Origin: Betaproteobacteria bacterium UBA2592
Lineage (GTDB): Bacteria; Pseudomonadota; Gammaproteobacteria; Burkholderiales; Rhodocyclaceae
Assembly: GCA_002340095.1 (NCBI GenBank)
Contig: DDKS01000007.1
Coordinates: 1 to 48,105, forward strand
DNA: 48,105 nucleotides
Reading direction: 5' to 3'
Of the stretch, positions 23,964-33,223 are shown in pieces; positions within the stretch are counted from its first letter, which is position 1, and the number at the start of each line of letters is the position of its first letter. The notes under the pieces are model-generated. The model saw nothing but the letters and a program-made list of their open reading frames with translations, searched no databases and had not been told where the DNA came from. A program made the translations under genes and the position numbers.

Positions 23964-26408
23964 ATGACCCGATTCGTCCGCCGTCCGCTGCCCTTCTTGC
24001 TTGCCTGCCTGTTTTCCGGCAGCCAGGTGGCGCAGGCAGCCCCACTCCTGCCCACCGGGCAGGTCGCGGCTGTCGGCGATGTCGATGTCGAGCCCTCCCG
24101 GCTCGTGCCCCTGCTCATCCAGGCCCAGGCCGACACCTACCAGGACAGCCGTGTGGCCGCCCCGCTGGCCCTGCGCCAGAGCCGTCGCCTGGTCACGACT
24201 CCGCCGCCCAAGGACAAGGAACCCCGGCCCTCCTTCCTCATGGCCGATCAGATCGAAGGAGAGTCGGAGTACGTCACCCGGGCCGAAGGCCAGGCCGAGC
24301 TGCGCAAGACCGGCACCCTGCTGTTTGCCGACCGGCTCACCCACCACAGCCTGGAAGACGAGATCGAGGCCCAGGGCAATGTGCGGCTCCTGCAGGACGG
24401 GGCCGAAGTCACCGGGCCCTACCTGAAGCTGCGGCTTTCCGACCAGATCGGCTATTTCGACCAGGCCTCCTACCGGATCGAACGCCAGATCCAGCGCCGT
24501 GACCAGGATTCCCCGGCCCCGGGGCTGTTCTCGCCCCTGCCTGCCCTGCCGCCCCGGCTTTCCACGGCCTACGGCCAGGCGGACCGCATCCACTTCGAGG
24601 GGGAGAACCAGTTCCGCATCGAGAACGGCAGCTATTCCACCTGCAAACCGGGCGAGGTGGACTGGTACGCCAGAGCCAGCGACATCAAGCTCGATTACGA
24701 CCAGAACCAGGGGCAAGCCCGCCATACGGCGGTCTATTTCAAGGACATCCCCTTCATCTACACCCCTTATCTGGATTTCCCCCTCAACAACCAGCGCAAG
24801 TCAGGCATCCTGGCGCCTTCCTTCGGCTCCAGCACCCGCACCGGCTTCGACTTCTCCCTGCCCTATTACTGGAATCTCGCCCCCAACTACGATGCCACCA
24901 TCACCCCCCGCGTCATGGCCAAACGGGGGCTGCAACTGGGTACCGAACTGCGCTACCTGGACCACTACACCACCAGCCAGCTCCAGTTCGAGTACATGAA
25001 CCAGGACCGGGAACTGGGTGAGCGCCGTTATGCCTATGTGTTCAAGCATCGGCAGGAGCTGGGCCGGGGCTTTGCGACCCAGATCAACTGGAGCGGGGTT
25101 TCCGACGACGAATACTTCACCGATCTTTCCAACCGGGTGGTCAACACCTCCCAGCGCCAGCTCCCCCGGCAGTTCAACCTGACTTACGGTGGCGCCTGGT
25201 GGAATGCCAGCCTCCAGACGCTGCGCTACCAGACCTTGAATCCGGGGGAAAAGACCGCCATCGGCCGTCCCTATTTCATCGAGCCGCAGCTCGCTTTCAA
25301 CGCCCGGGTGCCCGAGTGGAGCGGCCTGGATCTCATCGCCACCGGCCAGTACACCCGCTTCAGCCACGAATCCCTGGTGCAGGGCGAGCGCACCGTCTTC
25401 TATCCCCAGCTGGCCCTGCCTTTTGTCCGGCCCGGCTACTACATCACGCCCAAGATCGGCGTTCATGCCACGCGCTACAACCTGTCCCGCCAGGCGCCGG
25501 GCCAGCCGGAGACCCTGCAGCGCACCCTGCCCATCTTCAGTCTCGACGCGGGCATGACCTTCGAGCGGGACACCACCCTGGCCGGCCAGAACTGGACCCA
25601 GACCCTCGAACCCCGCCTCTATTACCTGCGGGTGCCTTACAAGGACCAGAGCCATTACCCCGTCTTCGACACGGGCCTGGCGGACTTCAATTTCGGACAG
25701 ATCTTCAGCGAAAGCCGGTTCAGCGGTTACGACCGGATGTCCAATGCCAACCAGCTCACGGCCGCCCTCACCTCCCGCCTCATCGATCCGGATACCGGTG
25801 CCGAGCGGCTCCGGGCCATGGTGGGCCAGCGTTACTACTTTACCGATCCCCGGGTGGGGCTGCCGGGCGAACGGCTGCAGCAAGACAAATTCTCCGACTT
25901 CCTGGCGGCCTTCACCGGCCAGGTGGCGCCCAGGACGTATGTGGACATGGCCTGGCAGTACGACTTCAGCAATTCCACCAACGAGCGCTTCACCATCGGC
26001 GCCCGCTACCAGCCCGCCCATGGCCAGGTGCTGTCCGCGGCCTACCGCTACAACCGGGGCAGCGTCGCCCAGAATCTGGGCTCCATGGACCAGATCGACC
26101 TGGCCGGGCAGTGGAACCTCTCGGGCCGCTGGCATGTGGTGGGGCGCTACAACTATGCCTTCGACAGTTCCCGCCTCGTCGAAGGCATCGCCGGGGTGGA
26201 ATACAACGCTGGCTGCTGGGTGGCCCGTTTCGTGACGCAACGGCTCGAATCCACCGCCGGCGCTCCCAACACCAGCTTCTTCTTCCAGCTGGAGCTCAAC
26301 GACTTCGGCCAGATCGGCTCCAATCCCATCCAGATGCTGCGCCGCAGCGTTCCCGGTTACAGCAAAATCAACGAACTGCCGTCCGGCAGCCTCCTGAGCG
26401 ACGAGTAA
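23964..26408 (+). CDS. lptD: LPS-assembly protein LptD
   Basis: Outer-membrane beta-barrel that, with LptE, inserts LPS in the outer leaflet. It has 814 residues. A signal peptide (MTRFVRRPLPFLLACLF onward) probably ends at AQA-AP. An OstA-like jellyroll follows (about residues 90-200), then the barrel with many aromatic-rich strands. Mature cysteines are few: Cys227 (YSTCKPGEVDWY) and Cys751 (NAGCWVARF), enough for one disulfide between jellyroll and barrel where E. coli has two. It leads lptD-surA-pdxA-rsmA, with 4 bases to surA. Confidence 0.96.
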   Translation: MTRFVRRPLPFLLACLFSGSQVAQAAPLLPTGQVAAVGDVDVEPSRLVPLLIQAQADTYQDSRVAAPLALRQSRRLVTTPPPKDKEPRPSFLMADQIEGESEYVTRAEGQAELRKTGTLLFADRLTHHSLEDEIEAQGNVRLLQDGAEVTGPYLKLRLSDQIGYFDQASYRIERQIQRRDQDSPAPGLFSPLPALPPRLSTAYGQADRIHFEGENQFRIENGSYSTCKPGEVDWYARASDIKLDYDQNQGQARHTAVYFKDIPFIYTPYLDFPLNNQRKSGILAPSFGSSTRTGFDFSLPYYWNLAPNYDATITPRVMAKRGLQLGTELRYLDHYTTSQLQFEYMNQDRELGERRYAYVFKHRQELGRGFATQINWSGVSDDEYFTDLSNRVVNTSQRQLPRQFNLTYGGAWWNASLQTLRYQTLNPGEKTAIGRPYFIEPQLAFNARVPEWSGLDLIATGQYTRFSHESLVQGERTVFYPQLALPFVRPGYYITPKIGVHATRYNLSRQAPGQPETLQRTLPIFSLDAGMTFERDTTLAGQNWTQTLEPRLYYLRVPYKDQSHYPVFDTGLADFNFGQIFSESRFSGYDRMSNANQLTAALTSRLIDPDTGAERLRAMVGQRYYFTDPRVGLPGERLQQDKFSDFLAAFTGQVAPRTYVDMAWQYDFSNSTNERFTIGARYQPAHGQVLSAAYRYNRGSVAQNLGSMDQIDLAGQWNLSGRWHVVGRYNYAFDSSRLVEGIAGVEYNAGCWVARFVTQRLESTAGAPNTSFFFQLELNDFGQIGSNPIQMLRRSVPGYSKINELPSGSLLSDE

Positions 26409-26412
26409 AGCC

Positions 26413-27714
26413 ATGCGCAAGATTTTTTCCACTCTTTTCCTGGCCCTGGCCGGTTTCTGCTGCGCCACCGTCCTCCAGGCCCGTCCCCAGGTGCTGGAGG
26501 CCGACCGCATCGTGGCCGTGGTGGGCAGCGAGGCCATCACCCTGTCCGAGCTGCGCTCCCGGCTCCAGTCCGTCACCGCCCAGCTCCAGCGTCAGGGCAC
26601 ACCCCTGCCACCGCCGGAAGTGCTGGAGCGGCAGATGCTCGAACGCATGATCATGGATCGGGCCCAGTTGCAGGCTGCCGCCGAACTGGGGATCAAGGTG
26701 GACGATGCACAGCTCGAACAGACCATTGCCCGCATCGCTGCCAACAACAAGCTGACCCTGGCCCAGTTCAAGGCCGCCCTGCAGAAGGACGGGATTGCCT
26801 ATCCCCGCTTCCGGGAAGAGATCCGGGACGAGATCATCATTTCCCGGCTGCGCGACCGCGAAGTGGACAGCCGCCTGGTCGTTTCCGATGCCGAGATCGA
26901 CAACTATCTCGCCCAGACCGGGGCCGGCCAGGCCCAGGAGGAATACCAGGTGGCGCACATCCTGCTGCGTGCGCCCGAATCCGCCAGCCCGGAACAGCTG
27001 CAAAAGCTCAAGGCCAAGGCCGAGGGCGTTCTGAAGCGCGCCCGGGAGGGAGAAAACTTCGCCGAACTGGCCGCTGCCTATTCCGATGCGCCCGATGCGC
27101 TCCAGGGCGGCAACCTGGGCTGGCGTCCCCTCGAACGGATGCCGGCCCTGTTTGCCGAAGCAGCCGCACGCCTGCAAAAGAACCAGGTCAGTGGCTTGCT
27201 CCGCTCATCCAACGGCTTTCACATCATCAAGCTCGTGGACAAGCGGGGGGGGCAGCAGGTGGATGGCGGCGTGCGCCAGACCCGGGCCCGGCACATCCTC
27301 CTGCGGGTCAACGAGGTCATGTCCGAGGGCGAAGCCCGGCGGCGCCTGGAGGATCTGCGCCAGCGCCTGCGCCATGGGGCTGACTTCGCCGAACTCGCCC
27401 GCCTCCATTCCCAGGATGGTTCCGCCGCCAAGGGTGGCGACCTGGGCTGGGTGAACCCCGGCGACACGGTGCCCGAATTCGAGCGCGCCATGGATGCCCT
27501 GCAGGAGGGCGAGGTGAGCGAGGTCATCCAGTCCCCCTTCGGCTTTCACCTCATCAAGGTGGAGGAGCGCCGGGTCCAGGACATGAGCCAGGAGAAGCAG
27601 CGCCTGGCTGCCCGCCAGGCCCTGCGCGAACGCAAGATGGACGAGGCCTACCAGGACTGGCTGCGCCAGCTGCGGGACAAGACCTACGTGGAATACCGGC
27701 TGGAAGACCAATGA
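26413..27714 (+). CDS. surA: Periplasmic chaperone and peptidyl-prolyl isomerase SurA
   Basis: Escorts outer-membrane proteins, including LptD, to the BAM complex. It has 433 residues with a signal peptide ending near VLQA-RP. A SurA N-terminal domain (about 28-170) precedes two parvulin domains: the first begins YQVAHILLRAPESASPEQ, the second TRARHILLRVNEVMSEGE. Each ends with a FGFHLIK-like strand (NGFHIIKLVDKRG and FGFHLIKVEERR). The start follows lptD by 4 bases and its stop overlaps pdxA (ATGA). Confidence 0.96.
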   Translation: MRKIFSTLFLALAGFCCATVLQARPQVLEADRIVAVVGSEAITLSELRSRLQSVTAQLQRQGTPLPPPEVLERQMLERMIMDRAQLQAAAELGIKVDDAQLEQTIARIAANNKLTLAQFKAALQKDGIAYPRFREEIRDEIIISRLRDREVDSRLVVSDAEIDNYLAQTGAGQAQEEYQVAHILLRAPESASPEQLQKLKAKAEGVLKRAREGENFAELAAAYSDAPDALQGGNLGWRPLERMPALFAEAAARLQKNQVSGLLRSSNGFHIIKLVDKRGGQQVDGGVRQTRARHILLRVNEVMSEGEARRRLEDLRQRLRHGADFAELARLHSQDGSAAKGGDLGWVNPGDTVPEFERAMDALQEGEVSEVIQSPFGFHLIKVEERRVQDMSQEKQRLAARQALRERKMDEAYQDWLRQLRDKTYVEYRLEDQ

Positions 27715-28715
27715 CCCGGCCCCTGATCGCCGTCACCTCCGGCGAACCGGCCGGCATCGGCCCGGACCTCTGTCTGCGTCTGGCGGAAATCGACACGGGG
27801 GCCCATCCCCTGGTCCTGGCCGATCGTAACCTGCTGCAGGCCCGGGCCGCCCAGCTTGGCGTGCATGTGGCCCTGCGCGATTACGTACCGGGCCGGGCCT
27901 GGCTGCCCGGCGTACTGGACGTGCTGCACCAGCCTCTCCTGTCCCCCTGCCAGGCCGGCCGCCTGGACCCGGCCAACAGCCCCTATGTGCTGGGCCTGCT
28001 CAACGCCGCCCTGGGCGGCTGCCGCCATCAGGAATTCGATGCCATGGTCACCGCCCCGGTGCACAAGGGCGTCATCAACGAAGCCGGCATTCCCTTCACC
28101 GGCCATACCGAGTACCTGGCGGCAAGGACCGGCACCCCCAGGGTGGTGATGATGCTCGCCGGCGACACGGACCGGGGGCCGCTCCGGGTGGCCCTGGCCA
28201 CCACCCACCTGCCCCTGCGACAGGTGCCCGATGCCATTACCCCGGCCAGCCTGACCCAGGTCATCCGCATCCTGCACCTGGACCTGCAGCGCAAGTACGG
28301 TCTGGCCGAACCCCGCATCCTCGTCAGCGGCCTCAACCCCCACGCCGGGGAGGGTGGGCACCTGGGGCGGGAGGAAATCGAGGTCATCGCCCCCACCCTG
28401 GAGCAACTGCGCCAGGAAGGCCTGCAACTCATCGGCCCCCTGCCGGCCGACACCCTGTTTACCCCACCCGTGCTAAGCCAGGGAGACGCGGTGCTGGCCA
28501 TGTACCACGACCAGGGCCTCGCCCCCCTCAAGTACGCCACCTTCGGCAAGGGCATCAACGTCACCCTGGGGCTGCCCATCATCCGCACCTCGGTGGACCA
28601 CGGCACCGCCCTGGATCTGGCCGGCACCGGGCGGGCCGATCCCGGCAGCCTGTTCGCGGCCGTGCGCGAAGCCGCCCGTATGGCCGGCCGGACCACCGCC
28701 CGCAAACCCGCATGA
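27711..28715 (+). CDS. pdxA: 4-hydroxythreonine-4-phosphate dehydrogenase
   Basis: NAD-dependent, metal-dependent enzyme of pyridoxal 5'-phosphate synthesis in the DXP-dependent route, 334 residues. Signatures are TSGEPAGIGPDL at the N terminus, TAPVHKGVINEAG and PFTGHTEYLA with a metal-binding His, and MYHDQGLAPLKYATFGKGIN and TSVDHGTALDLAGTG in the C domain. It overlaps surA and rsmA by 4 bases each. Its product PLP is the cofactor of ColD in the polysaccharide locus further on; that link is incidental. Confidence 0.96.
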   Translation: MTRPLIAVTSGEPAGIGPDLCLRLAEIDTGAHPLVLADRNLLQARAAQLGVHVALRDYVPGRAWLPGVLDVLHQPLLSPCQAGRLDPANSPYVLGLLNAALGGCRHQEFDAMVTAPVHKGVINEAGIPFTGHTEYLAARTGTPRVVMMLAGDTDRGPLRVALATTHLPLRQVPDAITPASLTQVIRILHLDLQRKYGLAEPRILVSGLNPHAGEGGHLGREEIEVIAPTLEQLRQEGLQLIGPLPADTLFTPPVLSQGDAVLAMYHDQGLAPLKYATFGKGINVTLGLPIIRTSVDHGTALDLAGTGRADPGSLFAAVREAARMAGRTTARKPA

Positions 28716-29518
28716 AGAAACGATCTGCCCTCACCCCCTCGGCCCAGGCCGGCCACGCCCCGCGCAAGCGCTTCGGCCAGAACTTTCTGGTCGATCAGGG
28801 CATCATCGCCGCCATCATCCAGGCCATCGACCCCCGCCCCCAGGACACCCTGGTGGAAATCGGTCCCGGTCTCGGTGCCCTCACCGAGCCGCTCCTCGAA
28901 CGCCTGGAGCACCTGCACGTGGTCGAAATCGACCGGGACCTGATCGCCCGCCTGAAGCAAAGGCACAGCCGGGAACGCCTCACCCTCCACGAAGGCGACG
29001 CCCTCAAGTTCGACTTCGGCAGCCTCGGCCCCCGCCTGCGGGTGGCCGGCAACCTGCCCTACAACATTTCGACCCCGCTGCTGTTCCACCTGGCCGCCTT
29101 CGCTGACCGGATATGGGACATGCATTTCATGCTGCAGAAGGAAGTGGTGGAGCGCATGGTGGCCGAACCGGGGGAACCGGCCTACGGGCGGCTTTCCGTG
29201 ATGCTGCAATACCGCTTTTATCTGGAATGGCTGATCGACGTGCCGCCGGAAAGCTTCGACCCGCCCCCCAAGGTCCAGTCCGCCGTGGTGCGCCTCATGC
29301 CCCGGCCCCGCGAAGAACTGCAGGCGAAAAATCCGGAACATCTGGCCCTGGTGGTGGCCGCCGCCTTCTCCCAGCGTCGCAAGATGCTGCGCAACACCCT
29401 CAAGGGCTTGTTTACCGACCCGGAACTGGAAGCCCTGGGCATTCCCTTAACCGCCCGGGCCGAGGAACTGCCCCTGGAAGCCTTCGTGCGGCTGGCGAAC
29501 GGCTACGGGGCCGGGTAG
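28712..29518 (+). CDS. rsmA: 16S rRNA dimethyladenosine transferase (KsgA)
   Basis: SAM-dependent enzyme that dimethylates the two adjacent adenosines of the 3'-terminal helix of 16S rRNA late in 30S assembly. It has 268 residues. RKRFGQNFLVDQ at the N terminus, the SAM motif VEIGPGLGALTEPL and the catalytic GNLPYNISTPLLF are diagnostic. Loss of this enzyme gives kasugamycin resistance in E. coli. It ends 9 bases from the convergent sugar transferase gene; no clear terminator lies between. Confidence 0.97.
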   Translation: MKKRSALTPSAQAGHAPRKRFGQNFLVDQGIIAAIIQAIDPRPQDTLVEIGPGLGALTEPLLERLEHLHVVEIDRDLIARLKQRHSRERLTLHEGDALKFDFGSLGPRLRVAGNLPYNISTPLLFHLAAFADRIWDMHFMLQKEVVERMVAEPGEPAYGRLSVMLQYRFYLEWLIDVPPESFDPPPKVQSAVVRLMPRPREELQAKNPEHLALVVAAAFSQRRKMLRNTLKGLFTDPELEALGIPLTARAEELPLEAFVRLANGYGAG

Positions 29519-29527
29519 GCCGGTTTT

Positions 29528-30805
29528 TCACCGGGCGCCGAATCCCGTGAGCATGATGCGCACGGTCATGATCGCAATGATCAGATCCAGGGCCAGGGAG
29601 CAGTTCTTGATGTAGTAGAAGTCGTGCTCGATCTTCACCTGGGTTTCATCGGCGCTGGCGGTGTAGCCGTGCCGGACCTGGGCCCAGCCGGTGATGCCGG
29701 GCTTGACGATGTGGCGATAGCTGTAGAAGGGAATCCGTTTGTCGTACTCCGCCACGAAAGACGGTTGTTCCGGTCGTGGCCCGATCAGGCTCATTTCACC
29801 CTTCAGGATATTGATGAACTGGGGGATTTCGTCGATCCGCAACTTCCGGATCACCCGGCCTACCCGGGTAATCCGGGGATCGTGTTCTCCGGCAAACTGC
29901 TCCGGGGCGTTCCGGTCGAATCGCATGCTGCGGAATTTGTAGATGGTGAAGGGGCGATTGCCCCTGCCAATCCGCGTCTGGCTGTAGATGACCGGCCCCG
30001 GACTTTCCATCCGGATGAGCAGGGCGGTGATCAGGGCAACTGGCAGCACCACGGGGGCTGTCAGTAGCAGGATGGAAAGGTCGAACAGGGTTTTGAGGAA
30101 TTCGTAGGTGGGCGACGGCAACAGGGAGCCGATGTTGTTTTCTGACATCCGGTGGATCTTCACCCGGCCGGTCAGGGATTCAAAGATCTGCCGCGCATCA
30201 TAGACCGGCGTATGGTTCAGCGCGCATCGGGCCAGGAATCTCTGGGTTTGCGCATCGATGCTGTCAAAATCGGCGACCACGCCATCGTAACGGCTGCCCT
30301 GCAGGTCGAGGCAGGGCAGCGGCCTTGCATCGATGAATGGAATGGCAAGAACGTCTTCGGTATAACGTCCCCCCGGAATCACCGCCAGCTTGAGGCGCAG
30401 GTACTTGAAGGTGAGGGTGTATTCCACATAGAACCAGAACAGGGCCGCCACGCCACTGGCGAGCAACAGGTAACGGGATACCTGCAGATGCAGGCCCAGG
30501 GCAAGCAGGGCCAGGGCACCGTAGGCCAGTAACACCAGCGGGGCGATGAAAGGGGCGGCTCGTCCCCCCGGATAGACAGACCTGAGCCGGATGAGGCCTA
30601 TCTGGCTCACCAGGTAGGCCAGTGACGTCACCACCAGAGCGGTCCGCTGGCCTTCATTGGGTGCCAGCAAGGCCGGCCAGGACCAGAACGCCACGAAGGG
30701 CAGCAGAACGGTCAGGACCCAACCCAATAAGAACAGGAAGGGAAAAGACAGCAGAAGTTTTTGATGCAATCGCCGGAAGCGACGATGCCGATGCAGGTTG
30801 GTCAC
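29528..30805 (-). CDS. Polyprenyl-phosphate sugar phosphotransferase (WbaP/WcaJ-type)
   Basis: Inner-membrane initiating enzyme that moves a sugar-1-phosphate from a nucleotide sugar to undecaprenyl phosphate. Four N-terminal membrane segments, a soluble domain and a fifth hydrophobic segment (FDLSILLLTAPVVLPVALI) precede the catalytic region with KFRSMRFDRNA, RKLRIDEIPQFINILKGEMS, LIGPRPEQPSF and PGITGWAQVRHGY. I use GTG at 30805 (425 residues); TTG at 30769 is also possible. The frame is open further upstream, but that part looks like the end of another protein. The sugar is unknown. Confidence 0.88.
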   Translation of the reverse strand: MTNLHRHRRFRRLHQKLLLSFPFLFLLGWVLTVLLPFVAFWSWPALLAPNEGQRTALVVTSLAYLVSQIGLIRLRSVYPGGRAAPFIAPLVLLAYGALALLALGLHLQVSRYLLLASGVAALFWFYVEYTLTFKYLRLKLAVIPGGRYTEDVLAIPFIDARPLPCLDLQGSRYDGVVADFDSIDAQTQRFLARCALNHTPVYDARQIFESLTGRVKIHRMSENNIGSLLPSPTYEFLKTLFDLSILLLTAPVVLPVALITALLIRMESPGPVIYSQTRIGRGNRPFTIYKFRSMRFDRNAPEQFAGEHDPRITRVGRVIRKLRIDEIPQFINILKGEMSLIGPRPEQPSFVAEYDKRIPFYSYRHIVKPGITGWAQVRHGYTASADETQVKIEHDFYYIKNCSLALDLIIAIMTVRIMLTGFGAR

Positions 30806-31018
30806 GGCGCAGGAATAAAAAATATTTGAAGCTATTGACCCCTTTTGCAGGACCAGCCCGCACTGGCGGCTTTTGATCCAAAGCAGCATGAAAGGCAGGC
30901 GATAGCGGTACAAAGCCCCGTAGTTGGGAGAGGTATAAGCGTAAAACAGGAAGCCCGCCATGCCCAGGACTAGCAGCCCCAAGATGCGCGAAAAGGCATC
31001 AACGACTCCTATTGTTGT
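30806..31018 (-). pseudogene. Possible remnant of a membrane protein C terminus
   Basis: This stretch is open in frame from the GT4 stop into the sugar transferase. Its translation contains VDAFSRILGLLVLGMAGFLF and SPNYGALYRYRLPFMLLWI, a final membrane helix plus a segment reminiscent of the C-terminal ends of O-antigen polymerase or other polysaccharide membrane proteins. It adds an extra hydrophobic segment to a transferase that already has its usual ones, and has no usable start apart from a TTG at 30982. I read it as a leftover of a deleted gene; a genuine N-terminal extension cannot be excluded. Confidence 0.35.
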
Positions 31019-32167
31019 TCAATTACGTTTGGTTCCAAGTACGCGCATCAAGAGAGCATTTGCCCGCCGCACATCAAACCGTTCCTCGGCCAGCCGGCGG
31101 CTCTCGCGGCCCATGGTTTCCACCAGCGACGGCTGCTCGATGAAGCGCCGCATGGCTGCTGCCAGTGCCGCTACGTCGCGCGGCGGCACCAGAAAGCCGT
31201 TGAGGCCATCGACCACCGTTTCGCGGCAACCGGGCGCCTCGGTGGTGATCACCGGGCGGCCCAGGGCCATGGCCTCCTGCGTGCTGCGCGGCACCCCCTC
31301 ACGGTAAGATGGCAACACGAACACGCTGGTTTGCGCAAGCCACGGCCGCACGTCCACCGCCCCCGGCCATTCGACGAGCCCCTCGCGCACCCATGGTTCG
31401 ATATCGGCGCGGGTCAGGCCGCCGGGATTCTCGTCCAGCGGCCCCAAGAGCCAAAACCGCGTCTTAGGGTACTCGCCCTTGATCTGCCGGGCCGCCTCCA
31501 AAAATTCCCGTACCCCCTTCTCGCGCAGCAGGCGCGCCACCAGCGTGAAGGTTAGCGGCTCAAAGTGCGGCGGTTGGCAAGGCCATTCGTCCAGAGGCAG
31601 GCCAATGCCCCCAAGCAGCACGGTCTTCTCGGCCGCAAGGCCGCAGTCGTGCTGCAGGTCGCGGGCGTCGTCCGGGTTCAGCACCAGCACGCAGTGTGCG
31701 GCGCGAAACGCCCAGCGATACAAGCCAGCCAGCACCCAACCCAGGGCACGCTGCTTGAGGGTTCGACGGCCCTGCTCACCGTCGGTGAAGGCGTACCCCA
31801 TCCCTTCCACCATCGCCACCCGCCGCGGCACGCCTGCCCATGCGGCTGCCAGCATCCCCCACACATTGGTTTTGGCAGCAAAGGTGAGCACCGCATCCGG
31901 TCGTGCACGGCGCAGGTGGCGGTAGAGCGCCCACAGGGTGCGCAGGTCCTGCAAGGGATTGAGCCCCGTGCGCGCCAGGGGAAACAAGGCCCCCTGCGCC
32001 CCCAAGGCCCGCAGACGCTCCAATTGCTGCGGCGTCCAGTCGGGCGCCAGCACATCCACGCGGCAACCCGCTGCCACCAGATCAGCGATCAGGGGAGCGC
32101 GGAAATTGAGTGTCGCCCCTGCCGCATGGCCAACCAGGTGTAGACGCTTTAAAGGCATATCACTCAT
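31019..32167 (-). CDS. Glycosyltransferase family 4 (PglA-like)
   Basis: Cytosolic, membrane-associated GT-B retaining transferase, 382 residues. The N domain has HLVGHAAGATLNFRAPLIAD, a Ser/Gly-type donor fold and EGMGYAFTDGEQGRRTLKQR. The C domain has VARLLREKGVREFLEAARQI and the GT4 signature LPSYREGVPRSTQEAMALGR followed by PVITTEAPGCRETV. The pattern resembles enzymes that add the second sugar to an undecaprenyl-linked primer. Donor and acceptor are unknown. The ATG at 32167 is used; ATG at 32158 is equally possible since no strong ribosome site is seen. Confidence 0.82.
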   Translation of the reverse strand: MSDMPLKRLHLVGHAAGATLNFRAPLIADLVAAGCRVDVLAPDWTPQQLERLRALGAQGALFPLARTGLNPLQDLRTLWALYRHLRRARPDAVLTFAAKTNVWGMLAAAWAGVPRRVAMVEGMGYAFTDGEQGRRTLKQRALGWVLAGLYRWAFRAAHCVLVLNPDDARDLQHDCGLAAEKTVLLGGIGLPLDEWPCQPPHFEPLTFTLVARLLREKGVREFLEAARQIKGEYPKTRFWLLGPLDENPGGLTRADIEPWVREGLVEWPGAVDVRPWLAQTSVFVLPSYREGVPRSTQEAMALGRPVITTEAPGCRETVVDGLNGFLVPPRDVAALAAAMRRFIEQPSLVETMGRESRRLAEERFDVRRANALLMRVLGTKRN

Positions 32168-32206
32168 CGACCACACATCGGGTGGTGGCTCGCCGCCAGT
32201 GGCGCA

Positions 32207-33223
32207 TCACCGATACCCCTCCGGATTCGCCGCCTGCCAGCGCCAGGCATCCTGCATCATCTCCGCAAGACCGCGCCGGGCCCGCCAGCCCAGCTCGCGT
32301 GCCGCCTTCCCCGGGTCGGCATAACAGATGGCCACGTCGCCCGGGCGCCGGGGCGCGAAGCGGTACGGAATGCGGCGGCCGCTCGCCGCCTCGAAGGCGC
32401 GCACCATCTCCAGCACGCTATAGCCGCAGCCCGTGCCCAGGTTCCACACCTGCGCACCCGTGCGCGCTGAGAGTGCCTCCAGGGCCCGCACATGGCCCTC
32501 GGCCAGATCGACCACGTGGATGTAATCGCGCACGCCCGTGCCGTCCGGGGTGGGGTAATCGTTGCCGAACACGGCCAGCTCCGGCAACTTGCCCACCGCC
32601 ACCTGGGCAATGTAGGGCAACAGGTTGTTGGGGATGCCCCTGGGGTCTTCGCCGATCAAACCGCTTTCGTGCGCCCCCACCGGGTTGAAATAACGCAGGA
32701 TGGCGATGCGCCAGCGCGGGTCAGAAGCGGCCAGATCCCGCAGGATGTCCTCCACCATCAGCTTGCTGCGCCCGTAGGGATTGGTCGGCCGTCCCACCGG
32801 GCAGGCCTCGGAAATCGGCATCTGCACCGCCTCGCCATACACGGTGGCCGAGGAGCTGAAGACGAACGTGAACACCCCAGCATCCGTCATGGCCTGCAGC
32901 AGGGTACGGCTGCCGCAGACATTGTTGTCGTAATAACGCAGCGGTTGGGCCACGCTCTCTCCCACCGCCTTGAGGCCGGCGAAATGCAGCACGGCCTCCA
33001 CCTCGTACTGGGCGAACAGCCCCTCAAGCAAGCCCGCATCGCGCACATCCCCCTGCACGAACACCGCCGCACGCCCGGCAATCCTGGTGACCCGCGCCAG
33101 CGACTCCGCCGAGCTGTTGCAGAGATTGTCGAGCACCACCACGTCGTGCCCCGCCTGCAACAAGGCCAGCACCGTGTGTGAACCGATATAGCCGGCACCG
33201 CCGGTGACAAGAATGGAATTCAT
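32207..33223 (-). CDS. galE: UDP-glucose 4-epimerase
   Basis: Short-chain dehydrogenase-type epimerase interconverting UDP-Glc and UDP-Gal (some members also UDP-GlcNAc/GalNAc), 338 residues. The NAD motif VTGGAGYIGSHTVLALLQAG, the catalytic SSSATVYG and NPYGRSKLMVEDIL (Ser, Tyr, Lys) and GTGVRDYIHVVDLAEGHV are typical. Its ATG overlaps the upstream GT2 stop (ATGA). It probably supplies galactose or a galactosamine for the glycan. Confidence 0.94.
   Translation of the reverse strand: MNSILVTGGAGYIGSHTVLALLQAGHDVVVLDNLCNSSAESLARVTRIAGRAAVFVQGDVRDAGLLEGLFAQYEVEAVLHFAGLKAVGESVAQPLRYYDNNVCGSRTLLQAMTDAGVFTFVFSSSATVYGEAVQMPISEACPVGRPTNPYGRSKLMVEDILRDLAASDPRWRIAILRYFNPVGAHESGLIGEDPRGIPNNLLPYIAQVAVGKLPELAVFGNDYPTPDGTGVRDYIHVVDLAEGHVRALEALSARTGAQVWNLGTGCGYSVLEMVRAFEAASGRRIPYRFAPRRPGDVAICYADPGKAARELGWRARRGLAEMMQDAWRWQAANPEGYR

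Noticed and set aside
24801..26576. Minus-strand frame of about 590 codons opposite lptD
   Set aside because: No known domain, and lptD with its signal peptide and barrel is well supported.
29505..29545. Possible terminator between rsmA and the sugar transferase
   Set aside because: Only a 4- to 5-bp stem with T residues in the loop can be drawn, which is too weak to call.
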